This document shows, piece by piece, positions 43,726 to 52,699 of a stretch of DNA of 60,725 nt. How positions within the stretch are numbered: the stretch's first letter is position 1; each line of letters opens with the position of its first letter. The notes under the pieces were generated by a model. The model was not told the DNA's origin and ran no database searches. It saw only the letters and a list, made by a program, of their open reading frames with translations. Source of the DNA: Candidatus Merdivicinus excrementipullorum (GTDB lineage Bacteria > Bacillota > Clostridia > Oscillospirales > Ruminococcaceae); NCBI GenBank assembly GCA_018716725.1, contig DVJP01000068.1:1-60725 (forward strand), given 5' to 3'. A program made the position numbers and the translations under genes.

Positions 43726-44004
43726 ATGACAGAATCAAAATCGCTCCATACGCCGCACCATCTTATCCTGGAGGACCGGAAAAAGTTGACGCTTTCCGGA
43801 ATTCAAGATGTGGATTGTTTTGACGAACAGGCTGTCGTCCTGTTTACCAACATGGGGAAGCTGATTATCCGGGGAAAAAACCTCCATGTCAACGGGTTCC
43901 AGGTGGAATCCGGGGATTTTTCCATGGAGGGGGATATCACGGCCTTGGAATATGCAGAAAATGAAAAAGCGCGGTTTCCGTTTTTGGCGCGCCTTTTTCG
44001 TTAA
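43726..44004 (+). CDS. yabP: Spore-coat-associated sporulation protein YabP
   Basis: The 92-residue protein has the YabP core HHLILEDRKKLTLSGIQDVDCFDEQAVVLFTNMGKLIIRGKNLHVNGFQVESGDFSMEGDI in pieces characteristic of the family. YabP and YabQ are needed for spore cortex formation. ATG 43726 has AAAGGG 9 nt upstream; an in-frame GTG at 43717 overlaps that site. Confidence 0.92.
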   Translation: MTESKSLHTPHHLILEDRKKLTLSGIQDVDCFDEQAVVLFTNMGKLIIRGKNLHVNGFQVESGDFSMEGDITALEYAENEKARFPFLARLFR

Positions 44005-44016
44005 ACGGAGGCGACT

Positions 44017-44535
44017 ATGGGATTTGCACCGGAAACGGCTGTCTTTTTCTATGCCTGCGCCCTTGGGGCCGGGCTGGGGGTTCTTTACGATGTGTTCCGC
44101 CTGCTGCGCTTGGTAACGGGAGGAAAGGCCTTGCTTGTTTTTTTGGAGGACCTTCTTTTCTCCTTTCTGGCGGCGGGATGTACGCTGTATTTTATCATTG
44201 AATTTTGCAGCGGCTGGCTGCGGTTGTTCGTCCTGGCGGGAGAGGTATTGGGCTTCATTTTGTACCACTTTACAGTTGGGGAAATTGTAATCCGTTTGTT
44301 CAGGCTGATCTGTCGGGGAATTCGTTTTCTGGTTTTGGGGATTTGGCGGAAAATTTTGTATCCTCCCCTGCGAATTCTGTCTTTAATTGCACAAAAAATA
44401 AAGCATGCAGTTGTTGCGATTTCACAAAAATTCGGAAAGGCCCTTTTTTTTCGAAAATTGTTCTTGAAACTCCATCCTAAGATGATGTATAATAAAAATA
44501 ATAGTAATCAAACAGATACAGGAAAGGATGGCTAA
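44017..44535 (+). CDS. yabQ: Spore cortex protein YabQ
   Basis: The 172-residue protein has four hydrophobic segments in the first 110 residues. Its opening FFYACALGAGLGVLYDVFRLLRL is the YabQ signature, and LYHFTVGE also fits. A basic tail follows. It lies 12 bp after yabP, and both are sporulation genes of the mother-cell membrane. The divIC promoter lies within its 3' end. Confidence 0.9.
   Translation: MGFAPETAVFFYACALGAGLGVLYDVFRLLRLVTGGKALLVFLEDLLFSFLAAGCTLYFIIEFCSGWLRLFVLAGEVLGFILYHFTVGEIVIRLFRLICRGIRFLVLGIWRKILYPPLRILSLIAQKIKHAVVAISQKFGKALFFRKLFLKLHPKMMYNKNNSNQTDTGKDG
44464..44493 (+). promoter_or_regulatory. Promoter of divIC within yabQ
   Basis: TTGAAA (44464-44469) and TATAAT (44488-44493) with 18 bp spacing lie inside the yabQ coding end. 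They allow vegetative expression of divIC apart from the sporulation genes. Confidence 0.65.
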
Positions 44536-44541
44536 GCAGAG

Positions 44542-44832
44542 ATGAAAACGAAAAAGAGCAAAGTCAACCGAATTGTAACTGTGGCGATTATTGCGCTGAT
44601 TGGTTATGTAGTCGTTTCCTTGTTTATATTGCAGGCGGATATATCCGCATACAGACGGCAGCTTTCTTCTTTGGAAGAACAGTGCCGGCAGCAGGAACTG
44701 GATAACCAGGAATTGGAGGAAATTATGAATCGAGACTCCGATTTTGATTACATTGTAAAAATGGCGCGGGAAAAGCTTGGGCTGGCGTTCCCCGACGAGC
44801 ATATTTTTTATGACGTGTCGGGAAATGAATAG
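44542..44832 (+). CDS. divIC: Cell-division protein DivIC/FtsB
   Basis: The 96-residue bitopic protein has a short basic cytoplasmic end, one membrane helix (about 9-28), an extracellular coiled coil (SSLEEQCRQQELDNQELEEIM) and the family end YIVKMAREKLGLAFPDEHIFYDV. It forms the FtsQLB-like divisome complex. Confidence 0.92.
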   Translation: MKTKKSKVNRIVTVAIIALIGYVVVSLFILQADISAYRRQLSSLEEQCRQQELDNQELEEIMNRDSDFDYIVKMAREKLGLAFPDEHIFYDVSGNE

Positions 44833-44878
44833 ATTTATTGGCAGCAGGGAAAATTAAGAGGAGGATCATCAAACATTT

Positions 44879-45346
44879 ATGCAGCTTGAAGTAGGAAAAA
44901 TTTACGAGGGCAAGGTAACCGGAATCACGAAGTTTGGCGCCTTTGTGGATCTGGGCGACAATGTGACCGGTATGGTTCATATTTCAGAAGTGGCCCCGAC
45001 GTTCGTCAAGGAAATCACCGAATTTGTCACAATGGGCCAAACTGTAAAGGTAAAGGTTCTGAACATCGGCGAGGAAGGCAAAGTGAGTCTTTCCATAAAG
45101 CGCGCTGTTGATACGCCGCCTGCTTCTCAGCCCCGTCCTCAGCGGCCCCGTGGATTTGATCGCGACCGGCGTGGAAACGGCGGTGCGGACAGCGGCAATG
45201 CTGCTTATAATAAGTCGTCTTCCGAAGGCGGAAAGAGCTTTGAAGATATGCTGAGCAAATTTATGCAGCGCAGCGATGAAAAGATGTCCGACTTGAAAAA
45301 ATCCATGGACAGCAAACGAGGCTCTTACCAGAAAAGATCCCGTTAA
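44879..45346 (+). CDS. yabR: S1-domain RNA-binding protein (YabR type)
   Basis: Residues 1-70 form one S1 domain (VGKIYEGKVTGITKFGAFVDLGDNVTGMVHISEV...VKVLNIGEEGKVSLSIK). The rest is a Pro/Arg/Gly- and Ser-rich, probably disordered tail. It resembles YabR/GSP13, which bind ribosomes or RNA. Its AGGAGG is 14 nt before the ATG, longer than normal, so translation may be weak or controlled. Confidence 0.9.
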   Translation: MQLEVGKIYEGKVTGITKFGAFVDLGDNVTGMVHISEVAPTFVKEITEFVTMGQTVKVKVLNIGEEGKVSLSIKRAVDTPPASQPRPQRPRGFDRDRRGNGGADSGNAAYNKSSSEGGKSFEDMLSKFMQRSDEKMSDLKKSMDSKRGSYQKRSR

Positions 45347-45360
45347 TGCTTGAACACAGT

Positions 45361-45401
45361 GCCTGCGGCGTGAAGTTCCATTTTCGTCCGCGGGCTTTTT
45401 T
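45361..45401 (+). terminator. Terminator after the S1-domain gene
   Basis: GCCTGCGG (45361-45368) pairs with CCGCGGGC (45388-45395) with one mismatch across a 19-nt loop, followed by six T. Confidence 0.65.
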
Positions 45402-45437
45402 CTATTACGGAAACGTTAGTTGGAAGGAGTATGCGCT

Positions 45438-45809
45438 GTGAAAATTCAGGAATCTGGCGAAAATTATTTAGAAACTGTACTAATATTGGAAAAGAAAAAT
45501 GGGACGGTCCGTTCTGTGGATGTGGCCAATTATCTTGGCGTCTCGAAGCCCAGTGTCAGCCGGGCTATGAGCGTTTTAAAAGCGGCGGGATATATCAGCC
45601 AGGAAAGCTACGGCGACATCTATTTGACGGAAGCCGGAAGGGAAAAGGCCGGCGCGGTTTTGGAGCGTCACCGGCTAATTTCCAAGTTTCTGCGTCTTTC
45701 TGTGGGGATCGACGAGGAAACGGCGGACCGGGACGCCTGCCGCATCGAGCACGTAATCAGCGATGAAACGGAACAGGGGATGCGGAAATATGTAGAAGAG
45801 CATTCCTAA
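45438..45809 (+). CDS. DtxR/MntR-family metal-dependent regulator
   Basis: The 123-residue protein has a winged helix (RSVDVANYLGVSKPSVSRAMSVL) and a dimerisation domain with metal ligands: His in RHRLISKFL and Glu/His in ACRIEHVISDE, plus Glu12. The Asp near the N terminus of MntR (DY) is Asn9 here, so the metal site may be altered. The SH3 domain of DtxR is absent, as in MntR. GTG 45438 has AAGGAG 8 nt upstream. No metal transporter lies nearby, so its targets are elsewhere. Confidence 0.85.
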   Translation: MKIQESGENYLETVLILEKKNGTVRSVDVANYLGVSKPSVSRAMSVLKAAGYISQESYGDIYLTEAGREKAGAVLERHRLISKFLRLSVGIDEETADRDACRIEHVISDETEQGMRKYVEEHS

Positions 45810-45818
45810 GAGAAGTAA

Positions 45819-45846
45819 AAAAGCCCCCTTCCAAGGGGGCTTTTTG
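45819..45846. terminator. Bidirectional terminator between convergent genes
   Basis: AAGCCCCCTT/AAGGGGGCTT with a CC loop is flanked by A and T tracts on both sides. It serves both the MntR-like gene (plus) and pncB (minus). Confidence 0.9.
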
Positions 45847-45848
45847 CG

Positions 45849-47297
45849 TTAAAACTGTTTCTGGGACAACAGCATATGCTTGCTGTTCCAGCATTGCTCG
45901 GAAAGGTCAACATAGTATCGGTGCGGATTTTCAAAACGCTTGACTTCATCCCACAAAGTGTCAATCTGTTCCGCACAGTAATTCCGGATTTCCTTTAAGC
46001 TGGGAAGCTGATAAACGCATACGCCGTTTTGGAAAATATGCTCCATCATGGGGCGCAGTTCCACATCCTCAAAGGTTTTGGATTTCCATGTTTCCAAAGG
46101 ATCAAAGAGGGTAATAGGCCCCTCCGCCGGAATATTTTCCTCAAAGAGGGATACATAGTCCGCTACGGCCTTACCGCTGTCCTTTTTAAACAAGCGGTAA
46201 ACCTTTTTCAAATTCGGCGTTGTAATCTTTTCAACTGTTTCGCTGATTTTAATCCGCGGCTGAAATACGCCGTTTTCTTTGACTGCTACCAGCTTGTAAA
46301 CTCCGCCGAAAACCGGATCGCTCTTGGAGGTAATCAGGTTCTCGCCAACGCCGAAAGTGTCCACTTTTGCTCCCTGTAAAATCAAATCCCGGATCAGGTA
46401 TTCGTCCAGAGAGTTGGACGCTACGATCTGGCAGTCGGGGTAACCCGCGTCGTCCAGCATTTTCCGCATCTTTTTGGAAAGATAGGCAATATCGCCGGAA
46501 TCAATGCGAACCCCTTTGGGGCGGCAGCCTTTGGGCTTTAAAACCTCGTCAAAGCACTTGATGGCGTTGGGAATGCCGGATTTCAGCACGCTGTAAGTAT
46601 CCACCAGCAGGGTGCAGCTGTCCGGATAAATTTCTGCATAAGCCTTAAAAGCCTCGTATTCGCTGTCAAAAAGCTGGACCCAGCTGTGGGCCATAGTCCC
46701 CATGGCCGGAACCTCGAATTCCCGGTCGGTGATGGTGCAGGCAGTACCTGTGCATCCGCCGATGAAAGCGGCTCTGGCCCCCAAAATAGCCGCATCATAG
46801 CTTTGGGCGCGGCGGGAACCAAATTCGAATACGGAGCGCCCCTGGGCGGCACGGACAATCCGGTTGGCCTTGGTGGCCACCAGGGACTGGAAGTTGACGG
46901 TTAAAAGCACCATGGTTTCTATTAACTGGGCCTCGATAATAGGGGCAATAACGGTGACTACCGGTTCATTGGGGAAAATGGGGGTGCCTTCCTTCATTGC
47001 CCAGATATCGCCGCTGAAATGGAATCCCCGGAGATATTGAAGGAATTGTTCGCTGAACATCTTTTTGCTGCGGAGATAGTCAATATCATCTTCCGTAAAA
47101 TGAAGGTTTTTCACATATTCCACCAGCTGCTCCAGCCCGGCGCAGATAGCGAATCCGCCCCCGTCAGGGATTTTGCGGAAAAACATATCAAAGACAGCAA
47201 CCTGATCCCCATATCCCTGCTCAAAATAGCCGTTGGACATGGTCAGCTCGTAAAAATCCACCAGCATTGTCAGATTACGATTATTGCTCCAATTCAT
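45849..47297 (-). CDS. pncB: Nicotinate phosphoribosyltransferase
   Basis: The 482-residue enzyme converts nicotinate and PRPP to nicotinate mononucleotide for NAD salvage. Motifs are MLVDFYELTMSNGYFEQGYGDQVAVFDMFFRK, FEFGSRRAQSYDAAILGARAAFIGGCTGT, GTMAHSW, VRIDSGD and FGVGENL. ATG 47297 has AAGGAG 8 nt upstream. It lies 15 bp after the nicotinamidase-like gene, which makes its substrate. Confidence 0.95.
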   Translation of the reverse strand: MNWSNNRNLTMLVDFYELTMSNGYFEQGYGDQVAVFDMFFRKIPDGGGFAICAGLEQLVEYVKNLHFTEDDIDYLRSKKMFSEQFLQYLRGFHFSGDIWAMKEGTPIFPNEPVVTVIAPIIEAQLIETMVLLTVNFQSLVATKANRIVRAAQGRSVFEFGSRRAQSYDAAILGARAAFIGGCTGTACTITDREFEVPAMGTMAHSWVQLFDSEYEAFKAYAEIYPDSCTLLVDTYSVLKSGIPNAIKCFDEVLKPKGCRPKGVRIDSGDIAYLSKKMRKMLDDAGYPDCQIVASNSLDEYLIRDLILQGAKVDTFGVGENLITSKSDPVFGGVYKLVAVKENGVFQPRIKISETVEKITTPNLKKVYRLFKKDSGKAVADYVSLFEENIPAEGPITLFDPLETWKSKTFEDVELRPMMEHIFQNGVCVYQLPSLKEIRNYCAEQIDTLWDEVKRFENPHRYYVDLSEQCWNSKHMLLSQKQF

Positions 47298-47312
47298 GGT
47301 CAAGACTCCTTG

Positions 47313-47927
47313 TTATTTGGTAGGAAGGCAGTTTACGACTTTTACGCCGTTTTCCGCCATATAAGCCAGGGCGGCTTGATGGCGGAGTTCCGCCGGATGT
47401 CCGGGCGCGTCATAAGTTTCCACCAGCTGGCAGGGAACGATAACGTCCAGGGACCGGTTATTCTGATTGGCAAAGGCTTTCAGCGTTACGGCAAACTGCT
47501 GGATGCAGATATCCGTGCAGCAGCCAATCACAATCACAGTCTGAATATTTTCCAGTAGCTTATCCATTCCCGGCGCAAAAAAGGCGTTGGTGGAATTTTT
47601 GTACAGGACGGTTTGCTGGAACTCTGCAATTTCCAAAGCCAGCTCCGGCTCCACAGTGCCTTCCAGGCAGTGGGGCGGATAAGAAGAAAGCTCCAACGAT
47701 TCCCGGGTGTGGCAGTCTGTAACAGCCGCCATAAAAATCCCATGCTGCCGGCATTGAGCCAGGAAATCCCGGGCTGCCGGAAGAATCGCTTCCACACGGG
47801 GGCTTGCCAGGGCGCCGGTGCGGGTAAAGCCTATATTCAGATCAATGGTCAGCACCAGAGCGCGGCTGGTATCCGGAATTTCATGGAAGTTCCAGTCAGG
47901 CCAAAGGGAACGTTCTTGGCTGTTCAT
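47313..47927 (-). CDS. pncA: Nicotinamidase-like isochorismatase-family hydrolase
   Basis: The 204-residue protein has the Asp-Lys-Cys triad of the family: TIDLNIGF, LYKNSTNAF and IGCCTDICIQQFA. It is next to pncB, which strongly suggests nicotinamide to nicotinate. The metal-binding DxHxxxH loop is less clear (TDCHTRES), so a related amide is possible. GGAGGG precedes the ATG. Confidence 0.85.
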   Translation of the reverse strand: MNSQERSLWPDWNFHEIPDTSRALVLTIDLNIGFTRTGALASPRVEAILPAARDFLAQCRQHGIFMAAVTDCHTRESLELSSYPPHCLEGTVEPELALEIAEFQQTVLYKNSTNAFFAPGMDKLLENIQTVIVIGCCTDICIQQFAVTLKAFANQNNRSLDVIVPCQLVETYDAPGHPAELRHQAALAYMAENGVKVVNCLPTK

Positions 47928-47947
47928 CAGAATCCCTCCTTTTTTAT

Positions 47948-47976
47948 ATTGTACAAGAAAAAGCCGAAAGATGCAA
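47948..47976 (-). promoter_or_regulatory. Promoter of pncA-pncB
   Basis: On the minus strand, TTGCAT (47971-47976) and TACAAT (47948-47953) with 17 bp spacing. The -35 lies inside the loop of the presumed tgt terminator. Confidence 0.65.
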
Positions 47977-47985
47977 CGGCATTTT
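47960..47985 (-). terminator. Possible terminator of queA-tgt overlapping the pncA promoter
   Basis: On the minus strand, AAAATGCCG ... CGGCTTTTT forms a short GC stem with A/T extension and a T run. It overlaps the pncA -35/-10 spacer, so the two transcription units are tightly packed. Confidence 0.45.
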
Positions 47986-48011
47986 ACACAGATTTTAAAC
48001 TTTATTCAAAA

Positions 48012-49142
48012 TCAGATTCGGGTATCCAGGAGTTTCACATATTTGTCATGGAACTGCTGGAAGGTTCCGTTGTCCAATGCTTCCCGGATTTTTTCCATCA
48101 GGGTATTGTAAAAATAAAGGTTGTGCATAACCGCCAGCCGCATGGCCAGCATTTCATTGGCCTTAAACAGATGGCGCAGGTAAGCCCTGGAATGGCGCTG
48201 GCAGGTGGGGCAGGTGCATTCCGGGTCGATGGGGGAGTCGTCCTCCGCGTATTTGGCGTTCATAATGTTGCGGATGCCGCTCCAGGTATTTAGGTGCCCG
48301 TGGCGGGCGTTGCGGCTGGGCATAACGCAGTCGAACAAGTCAACGCCTCTGGAAACCGCCTCGATAATGTTGCCGGGAGTCCCAACCCCCATGAGATACC
48401 GGGGCTTCTGGGCGGGCATATGGGGTTCCACGGCGCTGATAATCCGGTACATATCCTCCGCCGGTTCGCCTACGGCCAGGCCGCCGATGGCGTAGCCGTC
48501 CAAATCCAGGTCGGCGATCTGCTTCATGTGCTCCACCCGGAGTTCATCGTATACGCAGCCCTGGTTGATGCCGAAAAGCAGCTGGTTTTTATTGATGGTT
48601 TCGTCCAGGGAGTTTAACCGCTTCATCTCTTCCTTGCAGCGGATGAGCCAGCGGGTTGTCCGGGCGCAGGACTGGGTGGAATAGGCCAGGGTAGAGGGGT
48701 TTTCCACACATTCGTCAAAAGCCATGGCAATGGTGGAGCCTAAATGGGACTGGATCTGCATACTGATTTCCGGACTCATGAAGATTTTGCGGCCGTCCAC
48801 ATGGGAATTGAAGGTGACGCCTTCCTCCTGGATTTTCCGAAGGACTGCCAGGGAAAAAACCTGGAACCCGCCGGAGTCGGTGAGGATAGGCCGGTCCCAA
48901 CCCATGAATTTGTGCAGGCCCCCCATGCGGTAAATCAGCTCATCGCCGGGCCGGACGTGCAGATGGTAGGTGTTGCAAAGTTCCACCTGGCACTTTAAGT
49001 CCTTCAAATCGTAAGAAGAAATCCCGCCTTTAATGGCGGCGGAAGTCCCGACATTCATAAAAGCGGGGGTCTGCACGGCGCCATGGACGGTTACAAATTC
49101 CCCCCGGCGGGCAGCGCCTTCTTTTTTCAGTAATTTGTACAT
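48012..49142 (-). CDS. tgt: Queuine/preQ1 tRNA-ribosyltransferase
   Basis: The 376-residue enzyme exchanges guanine 34 of tRNA for preQ1. Motifs are PAFMNVGTSAAIKG, LTDSGGFQVFSL (catalytic Asp), GGLAVGE, DLFDCVMPSRNARHG and the zinc site CTCPTCQRHSRAYLRHL. It lies 21 bp after queA, which completes the next step of queuosine synthesis. Confidence 0.97.
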   Translation of the reverse strand: MYKLLKKEGAARRGEFVTVHGAVQTPAFMNVGTSAAIKGGISSYDLKDLKCQVELCNTYHLHVRPGDELIYRMGGLHKFMGWDRPILTDSGGFQVFSLAVLRKIQEEGVTFNSHVDGRKIFMSPEISMQIQSHLGSTIAMAFDECVENPSTLAYSTQSCARTTRWLIRCKEEMKRLNSLDETINKNQLLFGINQGCVYDELRVEHMKQIADLDLDGYAIGGLAVGEPAEDMYRIISAVEPHMPAQKPRYLMGVGTPGNIIEAVSRGVDLFDCVMPSRNARHGHLNTWSGIRNIMNAKYAEDDSPIDPECTCPTCQRHSRAYLRHLFKANEMLAMRLAVMHNLYFYNTLMEKIREALDNGTFQQFHDKYVKLLDTRI

Positions 49143-49163
49143 ATAAAACCTCGCATTGTCAGA

Positions 49164-50198
49164 TTATAAGATCAGCATGGCGTCGCCGAAGCTGAAAAAG
49201 CGGTATTTTTCGGCAACGGCTGTGTGATAGGCGTTCATGGTGTGTTCATACCCGGCAAAGGCGGACACCAGCATAATCAGGGTGCTCTCCGGCAGGTGGA
49301 AATTGGTAATCAGGCCGTCCAGCACCTTAAACTCATAGGAAGGGTAAATAAAAATATTGGTCCAGCCTTCCGCTTCCTTGATTTCCCCGGTAAAGGTGGC
49401 AACGCTTTCCAGAGTACGGCAGCTGGTGGTGCCCACAGCAATGACCCGGCCGCCGTTTTTCTTGGTTTTGTTAATCAGATCAGCGGTTTCTTTGGGAAGG
49501 TGGTAATGCTCGGAGTGCATTTTGTGGTTTAGAATATTTTCTTCCTTCACAGGCCGGAAAGTCCCAAGGCCCACATGCAGGGTTACATAGGCGATTTTTA
49601 CCCCCATGTCTTCCAGCCTGGCCATCAGTTCCTTGGTAAAATGCAGCCCGGCTGTGGGAGCGGCAGCGGAACCCAGCTCATGGGAATAAACCGTCTGGTA
49701 ACGCTCCTTGTCCTGGAGCTTTTCCGTAATATAAGGGGGGAGGGGCATCTGGCCGATTTGGTCCAGGACGGAGAAAATGTTCCCCTGGCACTCAAATTCC
49801 ACCAAACGGTTCCCGCCTTCCAAAACGTCCAAAACCTCGGCCCGGAGCAGGCCGTCCCCAAATACAAAGCGGCTCCCGATTTTGGCCCGGCGGCCGGGCT
49901 TGACCATTACTTCCCAGCGTTTCTGCTCTTTCTGCTCCAAAAGGAGGAACTCCATGTTGGCGCCGGTATCCTCTTTCTGGCCGTACAGCCGGGCGGGAAG
50001 CACCCGGGAGTCGTTGACCACCAAAAGGTCGCCGGGCTTTAACAGCTCCGTCAAATCCCGGAAGTGATGGTGGGCAATTTCCCCGGTTGTCCGGTTTAAG
50101 CACATGAGCCGGGAAGAATCCCGCGGCTCCGCCGGCGTCTGGGCAATCAGCTCCTCCGGAAGGTCAAAGTAGTAGTCGCTTTTTGTCATCAAATTCAT
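49164..50198 (-). CDS. queA: S-adenosylmethionine:tRNA ribosyltransferase-isomerase
   Basis: The 344-residue enzyme converts preQ1-tRNA to epoxyqueuosine-tRNA. Motifs are [70 protein letters not shown] and [11 protein letters not shown]. The start is uncertain: ATG 50198 gives the usual length, ATG 50189 is possible, and none of the nearby starts has a strong ribosome-binding site. Confidence 0.95.
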   Translation of the reverse strand: MNLMTKSDYYFDLPEELIAQTPAEPRDSSRLMCLNRTTGEIAHHHFRDLTELLKPGDLLVVNDSRVLPARLYGQKEDTGANMEFLLLEQKEQKRWEVMVKPGRRAKIGSRFVFGDGLLRAEVLDVLEGGNRLVEFECQGNIFSVLDQIGQMPLPPYITEKLQDKERYQTVYSHELGSAAAPTAGLHFTKELMARLEDMGVKIAYVTLHVGLGTFRPVKEENILNHKMHSEHYHLPKETADLINKTKKNGGRVIAVGTTSCRTLESVATFTGEIKEAEGWTNIFIYPSYEFKVLDGLITNFHLPESTLIMLVSAFAGYEHTMNAYHTAVAEKYRFFSFGDAMLIL

Positions 50199-50300
50199 GC
50201 AATCATCCATTCTGCCGTGAAACAACGGCATTTATTTTCATCCCGTCCCCATTTTCCCTGCACAATTCTGCTTCAAAAGTGAAATCTTTCGAAAAAAGAA

Positions 50301-50329
50301 TTGACACTGCCTGTAGAACATGGTATGAT
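50301..50329 (+). promoter_or_regulatory. Promoter of the lysine operon
   Basis: A perfect TTGACA (50301-50306) and TATGAT (50324-50329) with 17 bp spacing. The transcript begins just before the L-box aptamer. Confidence 0.8.
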
Positions 50330-50344
50330 AAATACAGCCAATTA

Positions 50345-50512
50345 ACATTCCAGTCAGAGGAGCGGGATTTAAGAGTAAGCTGCCGGAGGTTTCCCAAAGC
50401 CGTTGAATGCAGCCCAAAGGGAAAACCGCCGAAGGGGATAAATGGGAAGTTATCCGCCTGGCCCTGGGTTTAAGAAACACTGGGTTGTCATCATGTGATG
50501 GAGAACTGACGC
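50345..50512 (+). ncRNA. Lysine riboswitch (L box)
   Basis: The leader before the lysine genes carries the conserved L-box elements: AGAGGAGCG near 50357, CCGCCGAAGGGGATAA near 50430, CTGGGTTGTCA near 50480 and TGGAGAACTGAC near 50500. The closing stem P1 can form between GTCAG (50353-50357) and CTGAC (50506-50510). Lysine binding should favour the downstream terminator and shut off asd-dapA-dapB. Recognised by sequence elements and gene context, not by a covariance model. Confidence 0.88.
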
Positions 50513-50571
50513 TTGTTCGCACCCTGTCCGGGCCGGCAATACTCAGTACTATCTATTATAATGCATGATGG

Positions 50572-50594
50572 ACCGGTTTTCAACCGGTTTTTTT
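50572..50594 (+). terminator. Riboswitch expression-platform terminator
   Basis: ACCGGTT (50572-50578) pairs with AACCGGT (50582-50588) and runs into seven T. It lies 60 nt after the aptamer and 84 bp before asd. Confidence 0.85.
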
Positions 50595-50677
50595 CATACC
50601 AGGCGGAAAATCGCACATATACTGGAAAAGGGCGGACAATTCGCCATAAATATGGCATTAGAAAAGGATGATTTGTG

Positions 50678-51760
50678 ATGAAAACGTATCGTGTTGGGAT
50701 TATCGGCGCCACTGGGATGGTAGGGCAGCGGTTCGCCACCCTTTTGGAGCACCATCCCTGGTTCCATGTCACCGCGCTGGCCGCTTCGGAGCGCAGCGCC
50801 GGAAAGACCTATGCGGAAGCCGCCGGGAGCCGCTGGCTGATGAAAACCCCCATGCCCGAATCCATGAAGGATTTGGTTTTGCTGGACGCTTCCAAGGATA
50901 TTGATAAAATGAAGGAACTGGTGGATTTCGTATTCTGCGCCGTCAATATGAAAAAAGACGAAATCAAAGCGTTGGAAGAAGCTTACGCCAAGGCGGAAAT
51001 CCCTGTGGTGTCCAATAACTCCGCCAACCGCGGCGTGCCGGACGTCCCCATGGTGGTGCCGGAGATCAATGCGGACCACATCGAAGTCATTGAGGCGCAG
51101 CGGAAACGCCTGGGAACCAAGCGGGGATTTATCGCGGTCAAATCTAACTGCTCCCTTCAAAGCTATGTACCGCCCCTGTCTCCTCTGAAGGATGTCTACG
51201 GCCTGAAAAAAGTGTTGGCCTGCACCTACCAGGCCATTTCCGGAGCGGGCAAGACATTTGAAACCTTCCCGGATATTGTGGACAACGTAATTCCTTTTAT
51301 CGGCGGCGAGGAAGAAAAAAGCGAGCAGGAACCCTTGAAGCTGTGGGGCAAGGTGGAAAACGGCAAAATTGTCAACGCGACGGAACCCTCCATTACCACC
51401 CAGTGCCTGCGGGTGCCGGTCAGCGACGGCCACACCGCCGCGGTGTTCGCCTCCTTTGAGAGAAAGCCGGAAATTGAGGACATTAAGAAAATCTGGGCGG
51501 GATTTGAAGGCGAAGCCCAAAAACTGAACCTTCCCTCTGCGCCCAAACAGTTTATCCATTATTTTGAGGAGGAAAACCGTCCCCAAGCCAAGCTGGACCG
51601 GGATCTGGAAGGCGGCATGGCGGTATCCGTAGGACGGCTCCGTCCCGACAGCCAGTACGACATTAAATTTGTCTGCCTGTCCCACAACACGCTGCGGGGC
51701 GCGGCTGGCGGCGCGGTTTTGATGGCGGAGCTTCTGGCCGCCAAAGGCTACATGGATTAA
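50678..51760 (+). CDS. asd: Aspartate-semialdehyde dehydrogenase (archaeal/fungal type)
   Basis: The 360-residue enzyme reduces aspartyl phosphate to aspartate semialdehyde. It opens [14 protein letters not shown] and has the catalytic Cys in [21 protein letters not shown] and [12 protein letters not shown]. The SNCS motif and overall pattern match the archaeal/yeast branch rather than the E. coli type. ATG 50678 follows AAAGGA. First gene of the lysine operon. Confidence 0.93.
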   Translation: MKTYRVGIIGATGMVGQRFATLLEHHPWFHVTALAASERSAGKTYAEAAGSRWLMKTPMPESMKDLVLLDASKDIDKMKELVDFVFCAVNMKKDEIKALEEAYAKAEIPVVSNNSANRGVPDVPMVVPEINADHIEVIEAQRKRLGTKRGFIAVKSNCSLQSYVPPLSPLKDVYGLKKVLACTYQAISGAGKTFETFPDIVDNVIPFIGGEEEKSEQEPLKLWGKVENGKIVNATEPSITTQCLRVPVSDGHTAAVFASFERKPEIEDIKKIWAGFEGEAQKLNLPSAPKQFIHYFEEENRPQAKLDRDLEGGMAVSVGRLRPDSQYDIKFVCLSHNTLRGAAGGAVLMAELLAAKGYMD

Positions 51761-51772
51761 GGAGAATTTTAC

Positions 51773-52663
51773 ATGAAGAAACTGATTTTCCAGGGAGCCG
51801 GCATTGCGATTTTGACGCCCATGTTTCCTGACGGGAGCATCAATTGGGAAGAATTCGGCCGGCTGATCGACTGGCAGATTGAAAATTCTACGGACGCTTT
51901 GATTGTCTGCGGAACTACCGGGGAAAGCCCCACCCTTTCCGCAGAGGAAAAGGTGAAGCTGTTCCGCTACGCGGTGGAACGGGTGAACGGACGGGTTCCT
52001 GTGATTGCGGGCACCGGCTCCAATGACACCCAAAAGGCAATTGAGCTTTCCAAAGAGGCTAAAAACGCCGGGGCGGACGCTTTGCTGCTGGTAACGCCCT
52101 ACTATAACAAAACCTCTCAGCGGGGATTGGTGGCCCACTATAACGCCATTGCGGACGCTGTGGACCTGCCGCAGATTGTTTATCATATCCCCAGCCGCAC
52201 CGGGGTGACCATTGCCCCCAAAACCTTCCAGGAGCTTTCGAAACACCCGAATATTGCGGCGGTAAAAGAAGCCAGCGGCAACTTCGCCGCCATTGCCCAA
52301 ACCCGTTATCTCTGCGGGGATGAGCTGGCCTTTTATTCCGGCGAGGACGGCATGATTGTGCCTCTGCTTTCCCTGGGGGGGAAGGGCGTCATTTCCGTTC
52401 TTTCCCATGTGGTGCCCAAAGCGGTGCACGATATCTGCGCCCTCTATTTTGCGGGCAAAGTGCAGGAGAGCGCCGCCATTCAGCTGGATTATATGGATTT
52501 GGTGCAGGCTCTCTTTATGGACGTAAACCCCATTCCGGTCAAAGAAGCTGTCAATATGATGGGATTTGCCGCAGGCCCCTGCCGGATGCCCCTGTATCCC
52601 ATGGCTGAAACGGATCGGGAAGTCCTGGCCCAGGCCATGCGCAGGCACGGATTGATTTCTTAA
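51773..52663 (+). CDS. dapA: 4-hydroxy-tetrahydrodipicolinate synthase
   Basis: The 296-residue TIM-barrel enzyme condenses pyruvate and aspartate semialdehyde. Motifs are GTTGESPTLS, GTGSNDTQKAIELS, TPYYNKTSQRGL, YHIPSRTGV (Tyr of the triad) and AVKEASGN with the Schiff-base Lys. It lies 12 bp after asd. The pathway also feeds dipicolinate for spores. Confidence 0.97.
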   Translation: MKKLIFQGAGIAILTPMFPDGSINWEEFGRLIDWQIENSTDALIVCGTTGESPTLSAEEKVKLFRYAVERVNGRVPVIAGTGSNDTQKAIELSKEAKNAGADALLLVTPYYNKTSQRGLVAHYNAIADAVDLPQIVYHIPSRTGVTIAPKTFQELSKHPNIAAVKEASGNFAAIAQTRYLCGDELAFYSGEDGMIVPLLSLGGKGVISVLSHVVPKAVHDICALYFAGKVQESAAIQLDYMDLVQALFMDVNPIPVKEAVNMMGFAAGPCRMPLYPMAETDREVLAQAMRRHGLIS

Positions 52664-52699
52664 AAAACACGCAGTCAGGCGAAAAGGAATGTGAAAAAT

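Noticed and set aside
50557-50562. TATAAT inside the lysine leader as a second promoter
   Set aside because: No -35 box lies at suitable distance (CGGCAA at 17 bp); it is part of the region between aptamer and terminator.
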